A stretch of 64,000 nt of DNA from Blastocladiella emersonii ATCC 22665. Taxonomy: Eukaryota; Blastocladiomycota; Blastocladiomycetes; Blastocladiales; Blastocladiaceae. Positions within the stretch are counted from its first letter, which is position 1. Every line of letters begins with the position of its first letter. Under the pieces are notes generated by a model that saw only the letters and a list, made by a program, of their open reading frames with translations, made no database searches and was not told where the DNA came from. The stretch spans positions 1 to 64,000 of the forward strand of contig JANHCV010000014.1 in NCBI GenBank assembly GCA_025594325.1, read 5' to 3'. Positions 23,601 to 35,374 of the stretch are shown one piece after another. The translations under genes and the position numbers were made by a program.

Positions 23601-26600
23601 CACTTCTTCAGCTCGTCCTCGGACATGGTCGGGGCGCCGAGCGGCCGCGGCGCCGGGACAATGGCGCGCGCCTTGGGCGCGACCTCGGTTTCGAAGAAGG
23701 CGCGCAGCGTGTTGGAGATGCGCGCGATTTCCGAGTGCTCGCTGTTGAAGATGAGGCAGTTGCGGAAGATCTTGCTCACGTCGGCCACCATGTCGTCGAC
23801 CGTCAGGTAGTGCCCGTTCTTGAGCCGCTTCTCGATGCACGACATGTCCATGGGGTCCGTGATGATCTGGTAGTACTGCGGCGTCTCGGGCGGGACCGGG
23901 TGCAGGAACGGCGCCAAGAGGTCGCCCTTGCCGCGGAGCCGCTCGAGAATGTAGATGCCCGCGATCGTCATCGACGGGCTGGTATGGCCGACGCGCTGCG
24001 ACGGCGGGATGCCAATGTACGGCGGCTGCCACCCGCGCGTCGCGGGGCCGAGCGGGATCGGGACCATGGCGTGCACGGCCGCGCCCGCGCCACCGGGACC
24101 CGCAGCAGCGGCAATGGCGCGCTTACTCCCACCGCGGCCGGAGCTGGCGGCGGCCCCGCTGCCCTTGCCCTTCTCGAGCGGCTGGACCGACCACTTGACC
24201 TTGACGCGGGACAGGGGCGCCGTAAGCATCTGGTCGATCCAGTCGACGGCGTGCATCTGCGACTCGCGGAACGCGAGGGGGTCGCCGAGTACGGCGCGGG
24301 CGACGGCGGGCAGCGTCTGCACCGTGAACGTCTTGTACGTGTCGAAGGCGATGGCGCGGCGGGACCCGGGCACGAGCGCGCCCTTGTCGAGGGCGCCGAC
24401 GGCGCGGGCCATGTTGGCAAACTGGTTGGCGATGAGGACGCGGATGGCGGGCGAGGCGTCGCCGGCGAGGCATTCGAGCAGGTACTCGGCGACACCCGGG
24501 ATCAGGTACGCCTGAACGAGGAACAGGCACCGGAACGCCGTGGCGCGGACGAGCGGCGCGTTGCTGACCTCCGTGTACTCGAGGAACAGCGCGGGCCGCA
24601 TCGGGACAAGCCCCGCGAGCATCCACTGGCACAGGCACGACAGGCACGCGCTGGTCACGGCGCCCGTGCTGCTGCTCGACGTGTTGTCGGGGTCGTCGGG
24701 GTCCGCGTCGCCCGCGGCGCCGGCGGCCTGGCTCGCCGGGTCACCGCCCGTAAGCAGCTCCATGGCGCGGATCCGCTCGAGCAGGACGAGCGCGTCCTCG
24801 AGCAGCTCAGGGTCGTCGCCGAAAACGAGCTGGAACCGGCCGATCGGCTTGCCGAGGGCATCGACGGGGTCCGTCTCGGCAGCGGCGACCTTGGCGGTGG
24901 CCGAGTCAGCGGCGGCAGGATCTGAAGCAGCAGCAGCTCCGTCAGCCGCCGCCGGTTTGCCGGACGCGTCGCCGTCGGCAGCGGGCGTCGCGGGCACCGC
25001 GGCGTCGTCGGGGCCAGCGCTCGACTTGGTCTCGGGCACCTCGGACTGCTCGTCCTCGGACAGGAACCCGAAACCCATGTCGATGGTCTCGGTCGCGGCG
25101 AGGTGCGCGACCGTCTCGAGCCCGGGCGCGGCGCCCGTCGCGGCGGCTGGAGCACCCAGCGGCAGGGCCGGGAGCGCGGCGGGCTGCGGGCGCGCGCTGG
25201 CGGACCCACCGCGGCCGCGGCCACGACCACGACCCCGACCACGGCGCGCGGGAGCCGGCGGCGGCGCAGCGACCGGCAGGACGGGCAGCGGCGGAGCGGG
25301 TGCGACGAGGGCGTCGGCGGCGCCGCCCTCGGGCTGCGCGGCCTGCTTGGGCGCGGCGGTCGGGAACACGAGGAAGGCCTCGCACAGGCACCGGATGAGG
25401 AAGGCGACGTGGGTGCGGAAGTCGATGCCGCCGGTCGCGGCCTGCGAGTCCGTGTACTTGAGCATGTGGATGGCGAGGCGCTTGACCTGGTTTGGCGCGT
25501 GGCCGTGCGGGCCCTTGATGGACGAGATGGCGGCGACGGCGGCGCGGAACACAAAGTACTCCTGGAGGTCGGTCCACGCGTGCGGGCGCGGGACGAGGTC
25601 GAGGATGGCGCCCGACGGGCACGGGATCGTGTAGTGGAGGAGCACGTCGGCGAGCATCTCGAGGCCGGCCCAGTCCGTGTCGGCGGTGGCGCAGGGCACG
25701 AGCGCGGCGACCGCGTCCATGCGCAGGCGGTAGAAGACCTTGGGATCGGTGGCGAGCTTGTGCAGGAGCTGCGCGCACTGGACCGACGGGTAGTGGCGGA
25801 GGTGCGAGATGACGTCGAACTGGGCGAGGATGGACGGCGTGTGGTAGACGAGGCGCGCCCACTTGAAGTCGGGCTGCTTGAGCGTGATCGGGCACGGCCA
25901 CTCAATGTCCGGGTCGACCCACACCCACTGGATCCAGCGGTGCTGCTCGGACCCGTTGTCGTCCTTGACTGACGACAGCCACTCCTCCTCCTGGTCGTCC
26001 TTGGCGCCCGCCTCGTTGGTCTTGCCCATCATCTTCTTGTACTTGTAGCGCGAGTTGAACCGCACCTCGAAGTGCTGCTGCGAGCGCGCCACGTCGAGCG
26101 AGTGCGTGTACTACGAGTGATCGAGGTCAGCTATACACACCCCGATACTCGTACGAGAACGGACAAACGCACCACGCAGCCGTCGATCTCGAACACGGTG
26201 ACGTTGATCTGGCCCGTGAACAGGCCGCGGATCCCGGCGTTGGCGTTCCAGATGGACGTGGACTCCTGGGCGAGGTCAAACTCGATGACCTGGCGGCCGT
26301 TGTTCTGCGAGTAGGTGAACTCGATGCGCGGGACGCCGGCGCCGTCGACCCACTGGCTCCAAAAGTCCTTGATGCCGTCGGCGCTGCTCTCGCGGCGGAT
26401 CCAGCGCTGGAAGCCGGACGTGCTGAGGACCATGAGGTTGGCGAGGCCGGCGGGCGTAGCAGCCGCAGCCGCCGCTGCAGCGGCCGACGCGGACGAGGAC
26501 GAGGCCGGGTTGCTCGCGGGCCCGACGAGGAGCATCTTGTGGATGAGGGCGGTCAGGCCGCTGGACGCGGCGACCTTGGACATGCGCTTGTCGAGGGCGT

Positions 26601-28687
26601 AGGTGACGAGCGACGACTTGAGGCACAGGAAGTCCATGGACGTGTGTGGGAGGAAGTGGAGCGGCGGCATGTGGACGTCGAGGACGCCGAGGCGGGCAAT
26701 GTCCTTTTTCAGGCGGTACTGGAACTCGGTCTTTCCAAAGTGGAGGCGGAAGAAGCGCGAGGCCATGAACTGGCCGAGGCCGAGGATGGCCCAGTAGTCG
26801 CCCCAGTTTTTCGGCTGAACGAGGCACCCGAACCACTGGTAGGCGAGGGCGTGCATGAGGGCGCGGCGCTGCTCGAGGGTGCGGTCGACGTCGCCCGGGT
26901 CACACAGCCACGCGCCCGCGTCCATGAGGGTCATGCCGGCGCCGTGGTTGGTCAGGTTGGCGAACACGTCCGAGGTGAAGACGAGGCGGTGGGCGCGGAA
27001 GTCGCCGAACGGGTACATGCCGAACACGTCCGAGTAGTAGTCGATGAGGGCGCCGACAATGTGCGACGCGTGCTCGACGCGGGCGAGCGGGATCGACGGC
27101 GGGTAGTGCACGTGCACGGCGCGCGGCGGGAAGCGGTGGACCTTGGGCGTGGCGGGGGCGGCTGGATTCGCGGTGGGCGGCATGGACACGTCGGTCGCGG
27201 CCTGGGCGGCGGCCGCGTCGTCGTCGGGGATGGGGATATCGAGCGGGATGGTATGCTGGAGGAAGGCGCCGGCGACAATGGAGACGAGCGGGGCGCCAAT
27301 GGGCTCGCTGATGTGGTAGTGCGAGTGGACGAAGCCCGAGTCGTCGTCGGTGCGCGAGGAGACGAGCTGGCCCGAGGCGATGGCGACGGTTTCCTCGTCG
27401 TGGAGAGCGACGCGGCGACGGGAACGGGATGCGAGCGACTGAGCGCCGTCGGCAGCCGCCTCAGCATCGACGTCCATGCCGTCGGCGTCCGCACCGTTGA
27501 GACTCGCGTCGGCATCGGCCTCGTCGTCGTTGGCGTCGAGGTGGTCGGGGACGACGGTGAGAAAGAGGTCCCAGGTAGCGCGCTCGTGGACACGGTCGAC
27601 GCAGGGGACCCAGCAGCGGGCGGATCCGGCGATCGGGTACTCGTTGTGCGAGGCCGAGGCGGGGCGCGGCATGCAGGCGGCGTGGAAGTGGGTGGTGCCG
27701 GGGACGCCGCGCTCGGCGGCGAAGACGACGGTGGGGCTGGCCGACTCGTGCAGCTGGTACTCGATGCGGACGAGGAGCGGCTCGGGCGCGGGCGGCGGTG
27801 GTGGGGGCGCGTCAGGCTCGCCGGGTTCGGCCTTGACCTCTACCGGCGTAGCAGCGGGAGCGTCGGCGGCGGTAGAGTCGGCGGCGGGTGGGGCAGGAGC
27901 AGCAGCGGCATCGTCGGGTGTTGGTTTTGTAGTTTCGGATGTTGGTGCGGATTCGGCGGCGACGTCAGCGGCAGGAGCCGAGGGCGGTTCGGGTTTGGGC
28001 GAGGCGAGCGAGGCGTTGGACGCGGCGGCAGCAGCGGCGAGGGAGGCGAGAGGGACGAGGTGGAGCGGGCCAGTGATGCCGGCGAGAGCCGTGGTGCGCT
28101 CCTTTGGCGCGGGGGGCGGCGGCGGGGGTGGTGGCGGGGCGACGTAGTGCGGGTTGGCGATGACGAGCTCGCCGTCCTCGTACTCGAGGAAGGACTCGGA
28201 GAGGCGTGCACGCAGCTGTGTGCCGCCGATGTGCAGGTCGTCGGTGGCCTGGTCCTCGGTCACGCCCTTGAAGGCGAGGTAGGACCAGTCCTTTTGCTCG
28301 AAGGTGGCGGGGGTGCCGTTGACGGAAACGCGGTCGATGGCTAGACGCGCGGGGGTGACGCGTTAATATACACGGGTGGGAGACACGCGCTATATACGAA
28401 ACGGGAGACGGAGACGCACCGAGGCCGCGCGCATTGAGGCGGATGTGCTCGAGGTGCGGGTCGGCGGGCAGGATGCGCAGCTCGGTGTAGCCGTAGAGCG
28501 AGCGGCGGGGCAGGTCAATGGAGACGCCAACCTCCTGGTGGGCAGTGGAGGCGGAGAGATCCCGGGGATGCGCGCGGGGCGGGGCGACACGGCAGGCAGG
28601 GAAAGCGTTAGCGCGACTGCGGGCGGCGGGCTACGGGGGCGCAGACACGTATAGAGAGAACTTTCGGGCGAGCTGGTCGCGTTGCAT
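20618..28687 (-). CDS. TAF2: TFIID subunit TAF2 fused to five bromodomains
   Basis: The largest gene here. I model four exons on the minus strand (28687-28649, 28534-28420, 28340-26173, 26110-20618), in phase throughout, for about 2604 residues. The N-terminal ~1000 residues match TAF2, the M1-aminopeptidase-like TFIID subunit that helps recognise core promoters: VSIDLPRRSLYGYTELRI near the start, then RCWVPCVDRVHERATWDLFL, LAYQWFGCLVQPKNWGDYW and WVDGAGVPRIEFTYSQNN. The peptidase zinc motif is absent, as usual in TAF2. C-terminal to this lie five bromodomains starting near residues 1490, 1605, 2050, 2250 and 2400, separated by long Pro/Ala-rich linkers. All five keep the acetyl-lysine asparagine (in an FN pair) and a P-M/L-D motif in the ZA loop. 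The first exon (13 codons) is the weakest part of the model; the intron after it is the longest in the window (114 nt). Confidence 0.9.
22425..22470 (-). repeat. Hexamer repeat encoding Arg-Asp runs in TAF2
   Basis: Repeats of CGGTCG/CGGTCA on the plus strand encode alternating Arg-Asp dipeptides in the linker before the third bromodomain. A second cluster at about 22340-22385 encodes Arg-Asp and Arg-Glu dipeptides. Such RD/RE tracts are seen in nuclear RNA-processing and chromatin proteins, and the DNA repeat is a likely source of length variation. Confidence 0.8.
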
Positions 28688-29147
28688 GGTGTTACATGGA
28701 CGGGTCGCCGGGGGGAGGGGCAGCGGGGGTGCGGGGCTCTTGAGGCGCCGGCGCTGGCCAAGTGCGGTCGAGTCGACCCGGGCGGGAGACGGCTGCAGCG
28801 TCACGCCAGAGCTGACGTGAATGGCAGCGCGCTTCTCGAACGCCGGGCGCACGTGAGGTGGCTGCGCCCAGCGCTTCTCTGCGCCGCCTCCCTGGCTGGC
28901 TCACCCGACCTGACCGAGCACACCGCACTCTGCCCGCGCTCTCGCAACCCTGCGCCCTTCTGCTACGCATCAAACGAACCGCGACGACCGGCGACGCCAA
29001 GATTCGCTGCAACCGCCCTCCCGCACCGAACCGAACCCATCCCTGACGCCGCCATGTGCATCTGTGCGTGTGCACCCATCTCGCCGTGACGTGACGCGAG
29101 GGCTTCCGGCTCATCCACTTCGCCCTCTAGTCTCCGCCACCAAGTCC
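28688..29147. other. Intergenic, divergent promoter region
   Basis: This lies between the divergent TAF2 and small Cys-rich genes. No coding frame is supported. It should contain both 5' UTRs and promoters; no clear TATA-like element or repeat was seen. Confidence 0.6.
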
Positions 29148-29399
29148 ATGGAGCAGCTTGAGTCGCCGCCGTACTCGTGCCCGCTGTGCCACAACGGCAG
29201 CTCGGTGATCCTGACGCGCACCACCACCACCAACACGCTGTGCTACTGCATCACGGTCAGCACCAAGGTCGGCACCCCCGTGTACCGGTGCCAGGCGCCC
29301 GGCTGCCACTGGGCCGGCCCCGCCCAGCCCGGAGACGCGGCGGCGGCCGCGGCCGCGGGCAGCGGCACCAAGCAGTCCAACACGGCCACGGCCGTCTGA
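29148..29399 (+). CDS. Small cysteine-rich, zinc-ribbon-like protein
   Basis: A single exon of 83 residues from an ATG in a strong context (GTCCATGG). It carries CPLC at residues 10-13, a CYC pair in the middle, and RCQAPGCHW, with enough cysteines for a small zinc ribbon, and ends in an Ala/Gly/Ser tail. I do not recognise the family. The codon bias and a compact conserved-looking core support a real gene, but its shortness keeps confidence moderate. Confidence 0.55.
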   Translation: MEQLESPPYSCPLCHNGSSVILTRTTTTNTLCYCITVSTKVGTPVYRCQAPGCHWAGPAQPGDAAAAAAAGSGTKQSNTATAV

Positions 29400-30273
29400 G
29401 CCGCCTGTCCGGCTGAGCGCAGTTTTGGTTCCCGGTGTGTTGTGCGCTTTCCCCCTGCCCTGTTCATCCATTGTATAGTTTACCCTTGTCCGCCCCTCTC
29501 TCCCCTTCCCTCTGTCCGCATGGCGCGGAAATACACGGGCCAGTGCCGCCCCGCTTGCACCCTCCCCGATTCTCCGAGCGAGCTGCCGCGGCGCCCATGC
29601 TGGCCTTGAGCCGAGCTGGCCCAACTCCTTGGCGACGCGACCATCGCCGGCGTGGTTGAGCGCTGCTGTACGACCCGCGACGATCGAGCGCGCGTTCGCG
29701 AGCGACCCGAGACGCGTGTCTCCACCTTCCTCGGAACGCTCGACCGGTGCATGGCGCTGCACTCGCCCGATCGATTGCTTCCCACTTGCCGTTGCGTCTT
29801 TGTTCGGCCGGGAACAAAAGGCTGCGGAGCGAGGGAACGGCGTGTCTCGCGTCTCGCGGCCGCCACGTGCGCTGCGCCGCCGCGCGAGACGCGTCGCATG
29901 TCTCCTCGCCGTTCGCGTCGCGCCACACCACGCGGACTTCCACCCTCGCCGCTTGCTTCCCCTACACTTCGCGAATGTCGCGAACACGGACTGCGCCGTG
30001 TGCCTCGACTCCGTCCCCCGCGGGCGCCGACCCCGACCCGCCCTCTCAAGGACCTGTCCTATCCTGAGCTCGAACGACGCGTCTTTCCTGACGCGCGCCG
30101 TGTTGCCCCTGATATCTCCGCGCATCCGACGCGTCTGATCTAATTCCGCGCGTGTCCTCCGCCACCCGACGGCCACGATCCCTCCCTCCCTCACCCTGCT
30201 CGACCCGGCGCGTGTCCCGCGCCCGATCCGTGTCCCGCCGCTCTTTCCTCAACGAGGATCCGCCCGACCGACC
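29400..30273. other. Intergenic, no supportable gene
   Basis: Both strands are open in places but translate to Arg/Pro/Ser-rich sequence with no motif. The last few hundred bases are pyrimidine-rich and probably hold the promoter and 5' UTR of the peptidase gene starting at 30274. Confidence 0.6.
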
Positions 30274-33200
30274 ATGGACGGCTCCGCGTCGCCGCCCGGC
30301 CCGCCGCTGTCGCCGCGCGAGCAGTTCCGCGTGCGCACCCCGAAGCCGTTCCAGACGTCGCACGCCGAGCTGCCGCTCGCCGGATCCGCCGCCGACGGGG
30401 CCGCCGCCCCCGCCGCCGTCATGCGGTCCGGCAGCGGCGCCCTCTTTGCGCACGCCGGTCCCGGGCCAGGGCCCGCATCATTAGGTGGTGCTCCTCGCCC
30501 GGGAGTCGGCCCGTCGCCGCTGGGGCTGGTGAGTGCTCACGCGCCGTCCTCAACAACCCCTCCCGCGTCGTACGCGACGGGCGCGCACTACCCGCCCCAC
30601 TCGCCGCCCGCCTCGCCGACCCGGCCCTCGCTCTTCTACCAGCAGCAGCGCCCGCCCTCGTCTGCCGCCGTCTACGCCGCCCCGCCACCCGCGTTCCCAC
30701 AACCGCAGCATCAGACTCCGCACGCGCACTTGTCGCGCTCCGCCACCCCCGTCGCCCTGCCGCCGCTCCCGCACTCGCCGCCCCCGCAGTCCGCCATGAA
30801 CAACTTTGCGCATTCGTCCGCCACGGGCCCGCGCGAGCGGTCCGCGTCGCCGAGCGCCCGCGTCCTGCTCGACGCCGGGTCGCCGTCGCCGTCCATGTCC
30901 GCCGCCGGTGCTGCTGCTGCCGCCCACTCGCCGCCGCCCGCAAGCCTGCCCTTTGCCGCCAACAACGGCAGCAACGCCAGCCTCAACCTCTACCCGTCCG
31001 CACCCAACGACGACAGCGACGGTCCCGATGCCGACAACGACGAGTTCCAGGACTACGACAAGCTCATGGGCGGCGCGCGCTCGGGATCGCGCCGGGTACG
31101 AACTGCTCCTCCTCTGCCGCACTCGGATCTGTGCCCTGCTAACCTCATCATCTGCGAGCGTAGGCTGGCCCGCAGCGCATGCTCGGCGCCTTCCGCAAGC
31201 ACTGGGCCCGCAACTGCGTCCTCCTCGCCGTCGGCATCCTCTGCGTCGTCCTGACCGCCGCCGCGTGGCTCTCGGCCGAGGAGCCCGTCCCGTCCGCACC
31301 GGCCGGTACGCTTCGCGCGCTCGCATCGCGTCCCTCGCCGTCACTGACCTGGTTCGCACTCGCGTAGATGCGAGCCCGCTCGCCCCGCTGCCGCCTCCGC
31401 CCTCGAAGCCGCCCGCCGACGGCCGAAAGCCCGTCTCGCTCGACGACATCTTCACCGGCACCCTCTACGCGTCCAAGTCGTCCATTGCGTGGCTTCGCGG
31501 CGGCAAGGACGGCGACTTCGTGCAGTGGGAGCCCGGCACCGGCAACTTGGTCGTGCAGCACGTCGAGGCGGACGGCTCCGGGTCCTCGGTCCTCGTCGAC
31601 GTGTCGCGCGTCGTCGGGCCCGACGGCTCGCCCATCCCCATCAACGAGGACTACGCCGTGTCCGCCGACCGCCAGTACGTGCTGCTGTCGACGCGCAAGG
31701 AAAAGCACTGGCGCCACTCGTACACGGCAGAGTACCTCGTCTACGACGTGGCCCAGCGCCGCGTCTTCCCGCTCACCACCACGGGCCGCCAGGCCAGCGT
31801 GCAGGTCGCGCGGTGGGCGCCCAGCGGGCACAACATTGCCTTTGTGCGCGACAACGACCTGTACATTTCCGTTGGCTGGCGCGAGACGCGGCTCACGTTT
31901 GACGGGTCCGCCGCCGTCATGAACGGCGTACCCGACTGGGTCTACGAGGAGGAGGTGCTGGCCGCCAACCACGCCATGTACTGGTCGCCGACGGGCGACG
32001 CGGTCGCGTGGCTGCGCTTCAACGACTCGAGTGTCCCCATCTACACGTACCCGTACTACTTTGACGCGGCGCAGCGCCGCGACTCGCCGTACCCGACCCA
32101 CATCCCGATCCGCTACCCGAAGCCCGGGTACAGCAACCCGAGCGTCTCGCTGCACCTCTACTCGATCGCCGCCCAGCCGCCCTCGCGCGCCAACCCCGTC
32201 CCGCCCATCCGCTTCCCCGCCGACCTCAACCTCGGAAACTCGCCCGCTGACATGATCTTTGCCGACGTGACCTGGGTCGGCCCGACCATGCTGATCAAGG
32301 TCATGAACCGCATCCAGAACGCCGTCAAGGTCGTCGCCATCGATGCCGCGGTCCCCGGCGCGAACCGGCTCCTCGTCGACATTGTCCGCGAGCACAAGTC
32401 GCCCGACGGCTGGCTCGAGATCTCGCACCAGCTGACGCCCGTCCCGGCCGACGCCTCGGGCACCGCGGCCCGCGGGTACCTCGACCTCGTCGACGTGGAC
32501 GGGTTCACGCACCTGGCGCTGTTCCCGACGGCGCGCGCCAAGGCCCACGTCGTGCTCACGCGTAGCGACAAGTGGGAGGTGGTCGCGATCAAGGGCGTCG
32601 ACACGGACCGCAACGTCGCGTACGTGCTGACGACGCAGCAAGGGTCGACGCTGCGGTCGATTGCCCAGGTGCGCCTCGACGGGTCCGACGCGACGGCCGC
32701 CGACGGGCCCGCGCTCGTCGACGCCACGCTCCCGCCCGGGTTCTACGCGGCGCAGTTTTCGGCGCAGGCCAAGTTCTACTGGGTCGCGTACGACGGACCC
32801 AGCGTGCCGTGGCAGGCCGTGCGCAAGCCGACCGACCCGGCCTTCAACAAGGTGCTCCAGGACAATGCCGCGCTCAACGCTACCGCGCAGCGGTACGCGC
32901 TGCCGACGGCGCAGTACACGACGATCCCAGTGCCCGCGGCTCTCGAGTCGGCGGCCGGTTCCGCCAACGCCAACGCGGCGGCGCCAATTCCCGCGACTGT
33001 CGACCTCAACGCGGCCATCTTCTACCCGCCCGGGTTCAACGCGTCGGAGCGGTACCCCGTGTTCATGCGCGTGTACGGCGGGCCCAACTCGCAGCTGGTG
33101 CAGCAGAAGTTTGACGTGGACCTGCACACGTACCTGTCGTCGGCGAAGCGCGTCGTGTGCGTGGTCGTGGACGGGCGCGGGACCGGGTTCCGCGGGCGCG

Positions 33201-33787
33201 CGTTCCGCAACGCCGTGTACCGCAACCTGGGCGACTACGAGTCGCAGGACCAGGTCAACGCGGCCAAGTGGCTCGCGGCGCAGCCGTGGGTCGACGCGTC
33301 CCGCATCGGGATCTGGGGATGGAGCTACGGCGGGTACACGACGGCCAAGGTCGTGGAGCGCAACGTCGACCGCGACCGCGTGTTCGCGTTCGGGATCTCG
33401 GTCGCGCCCGTGACCGACTGGCGGTTCTACGACTCGGTGTACACGGAGCGGTACATGTCGGTGCCGCAGGACAACGCGGCCGGGTACCGCAAGGCGGCGG
33501 TGGCGAGCATGGCCGGGTTCAAGCGCACGCGGTTCCTGCTGGTGCACGGCACGGGCGACGACAACGTGCACGTGCAGCAGTCCATGGCGCTGGTGCGCAA
33601 GCTGCAGACGTCGCAGGCGCACGCGTACCGGCTGCAGGTGTTCCCGGACTCGGACCACTCCATGAACTTTGGCAACGCGTACCGCGAGCTGTACGCGCTC
33701 ATCGACCGGTTCCTGTCGCACGTCTTCTTTGGCGACGACGAGTACGAGGTGGCGTTGCGGAAGCGCGGCCTTGTCGACGTGCTGTAG
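30274..33787 (+). CDS. Dipeptidyl peptidase IV-family type II membrane protease
   Basis: Three exons (30274-31095, 31176-31305, 31368-33787; introns 80 and 62 nt) give 1123 residues. The long N-terminal cytosolic tail (about 275 residues, Pro/Ser-rich) is followed by one membrane segment in exon 2 (NCVLLAVGILCVVLTAAAWL, about residues 286-305). The extracellular or luminal part has the DPPIV beta-propeller and an alpha/beta-hydrolase domain. The catalytic triad is visible: Ser970 in GWSYGGY, Asp1048 in GTGDDNVHV and His1081 in DSDHSM. This is the S9B family, which removes X-Pro or X-Ala dipeptides; fungal members are the vacuolar and Golgi enzymes Dap2 and Ste13. The tail is longer than in those yeast proteins and may carry sorting signals. 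The enzyme looks complete. Confidence 0.92.
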
Positions 33788-33945
33788 ATTACCAGCAGTT
33801 TTGGCGTTTCCCCTCCCCTCCCACCTTTGCCGTTGTTCCTCCCCAGCGCGTCACTCGCGTGTATACCTTGTCCGCTTCATACAGACGACGGATGACTTTT
33901 TGACCTTTGGGATCTCGCCTCAGTGTGTATTCACTCGGAATGCGA

Positions 33946-35011
33946 TCACGGCCGCGGCGTCGTCGTGCCCGCGTCGCTGCGAGGGTCGCGTGGCGTGTGC
34001 GAGTCAAAGGTGCGGAAGCCGAGAATGGCCGACTCGTCATCGGCGCCCTCGAGCAGTAGCGGGACGAAAGGCTGGTTGGCAACGACGTCGTCTCCGCCGT
34101 CATACTGGGCGAGCGACGCGGCGCGCGGGTATGAGCTGGGCGACGCGGGCCACACGGTGATGGGCTCGGCCGCCATGGAATCGGTTTCGACCTGCTCGTA
34201 GCCGTCCATCGGCCGTTGATCGACGCTGAGGACGAGGAGCGCGGTGCACATCTAGCGTTCGAGGTGGTCAGCAGCGCGATGGTCGCGGCGGGCACGGCGA
34301 GGTGCGAACCAGAATGCCAGCGACGACGAGCGCCGTGTTCCCGAGCCACTGCTGCATGCTGCGATACGACTCGGACAGGGCCGGGAAGCACGGCGTGCGG
34401 TAGCCAAACTCGCGGCTCTGGATGCAGTCTAGGAGGAGCCGCATGATGGTCAGGTTAACACGGCGAGCTCGGCGCGGCCGAAGGTACCGTCGCGTCGAAG
34501 TCTCGGGATAGCGCGGTCGATCATGGTGCGAAACCCGCAGCATGCGATCTAGCGAGGACACGGCGTGAGGGCAGTTTAGCGAGACCTACAGCGGGGGCGA
34601 GAGTACGCGCGTCTGGACCTCGCGAAGCTGGGCGGGATACCAGTCGTAGCCGCGTTGCCAAGCGCCGTCGAGGATGCCGTCGACGTCGGCAAGCTCGTTC
34701 AGTGCGACCGCGGCCACGACCAGGTTGGCGAGCGCGAGCACCGCTAGCACGGTGGCCGCCGTGCGGTTCCACGCAACGTCGAGTTTCCCGAACGCGGCGA
34801 ACTGGGCGATGCTGGAGACGCTGATGGTGAAGCAACCAAAGACAATCGATGCCCGGGAAAGCGCCCCACTGGTGATGACGGCCGCGTCCGCGGTGCCCGG
34901 CAGCGATGCGGCCACGGCGACCTGGACGGCGCCGGCCACGGTGCATGCGCCGAGTGCCGCGTAGGCTGCGGTGCGCACCACCGATTGCATGGAGTTCCGT
35001 TCAGCGTTCAT
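33946..35011 (-). CDS. Tetraspanin-like four-pass membrane protein, copy A
   Basis: Four exons (minus: 35011-34607, 34548-34488, 34428-34310, 34251-33946; introns 58, 59 and 58 nt) give 296 residues. Exon 1 holds three hydrophobic segments (for example YAALGACTVAGAVQVAVAAS and AATVLAVLALANLVVAAVAL). Exon 2 encodes the tetraspanin CCG motif (C138-C139-G140), and exon 3 adds Cys157 and Cys169 of the large extracellular loop (GYRTPCFPALSESYRSM) and the start of the fourth segment. The C-terminal tail is hydrophilic. Tetraspanins organise membrane microdomains; no partner is evident. The paralogue at 39289-40398 has the same exon lengths. Its 3' end converges with the peptidase gene, 158 bp away. 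Confidence 0.8.
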
Positions 35012-35374
35012 GGTCGACGTCGAGTCGCGTGCAGACTGGCTGGTGCGGCCAACCAGAAGCCTTCGCGGCGGCCGCGACCCCCGTTCGAGAGCGCGCAGCT
35101 CACCGGCGCCACACTTCGCTGTTAAACACTCGCCATCATGCCCACATGGGGCTGTGGCGGCGGCTTGCGCACCCCACGCCGGCTGACCCGCGGGCGCCAC
35201 TCGCCGGACCCCCGCTCCGCCTGCGCTGCAGGAAGCTTGCCTTCGTGATGGAAGGATCCTCGTTTGGAGCGCTCGCTCTCCTCCGCTCAATCCCTTATAA
35301 ACGTCACACGCCCCCCGCTCCGCTGCTTGCCGCGCCCTTAGACCGAGAGAACCCTCGCCTGACGACTACACACC

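Noticed and set aside
20885-24925. A 1346-codon open frame on the plus strand opposite TAF2
   Set aside because: It is the complement of a highly GC-biased coding exon. Its translation is Arg/Val/Asp-rich without domains, while the minus strand shows clear TAF2 and bromodomain motifs.
31148-33721. An 857-codon minus-strand open frame opposite the peptidase gene
   Set aside because: It is a shadow of a GC-rich exon. The catalytic triad and propeller motifs are on the plus strand.
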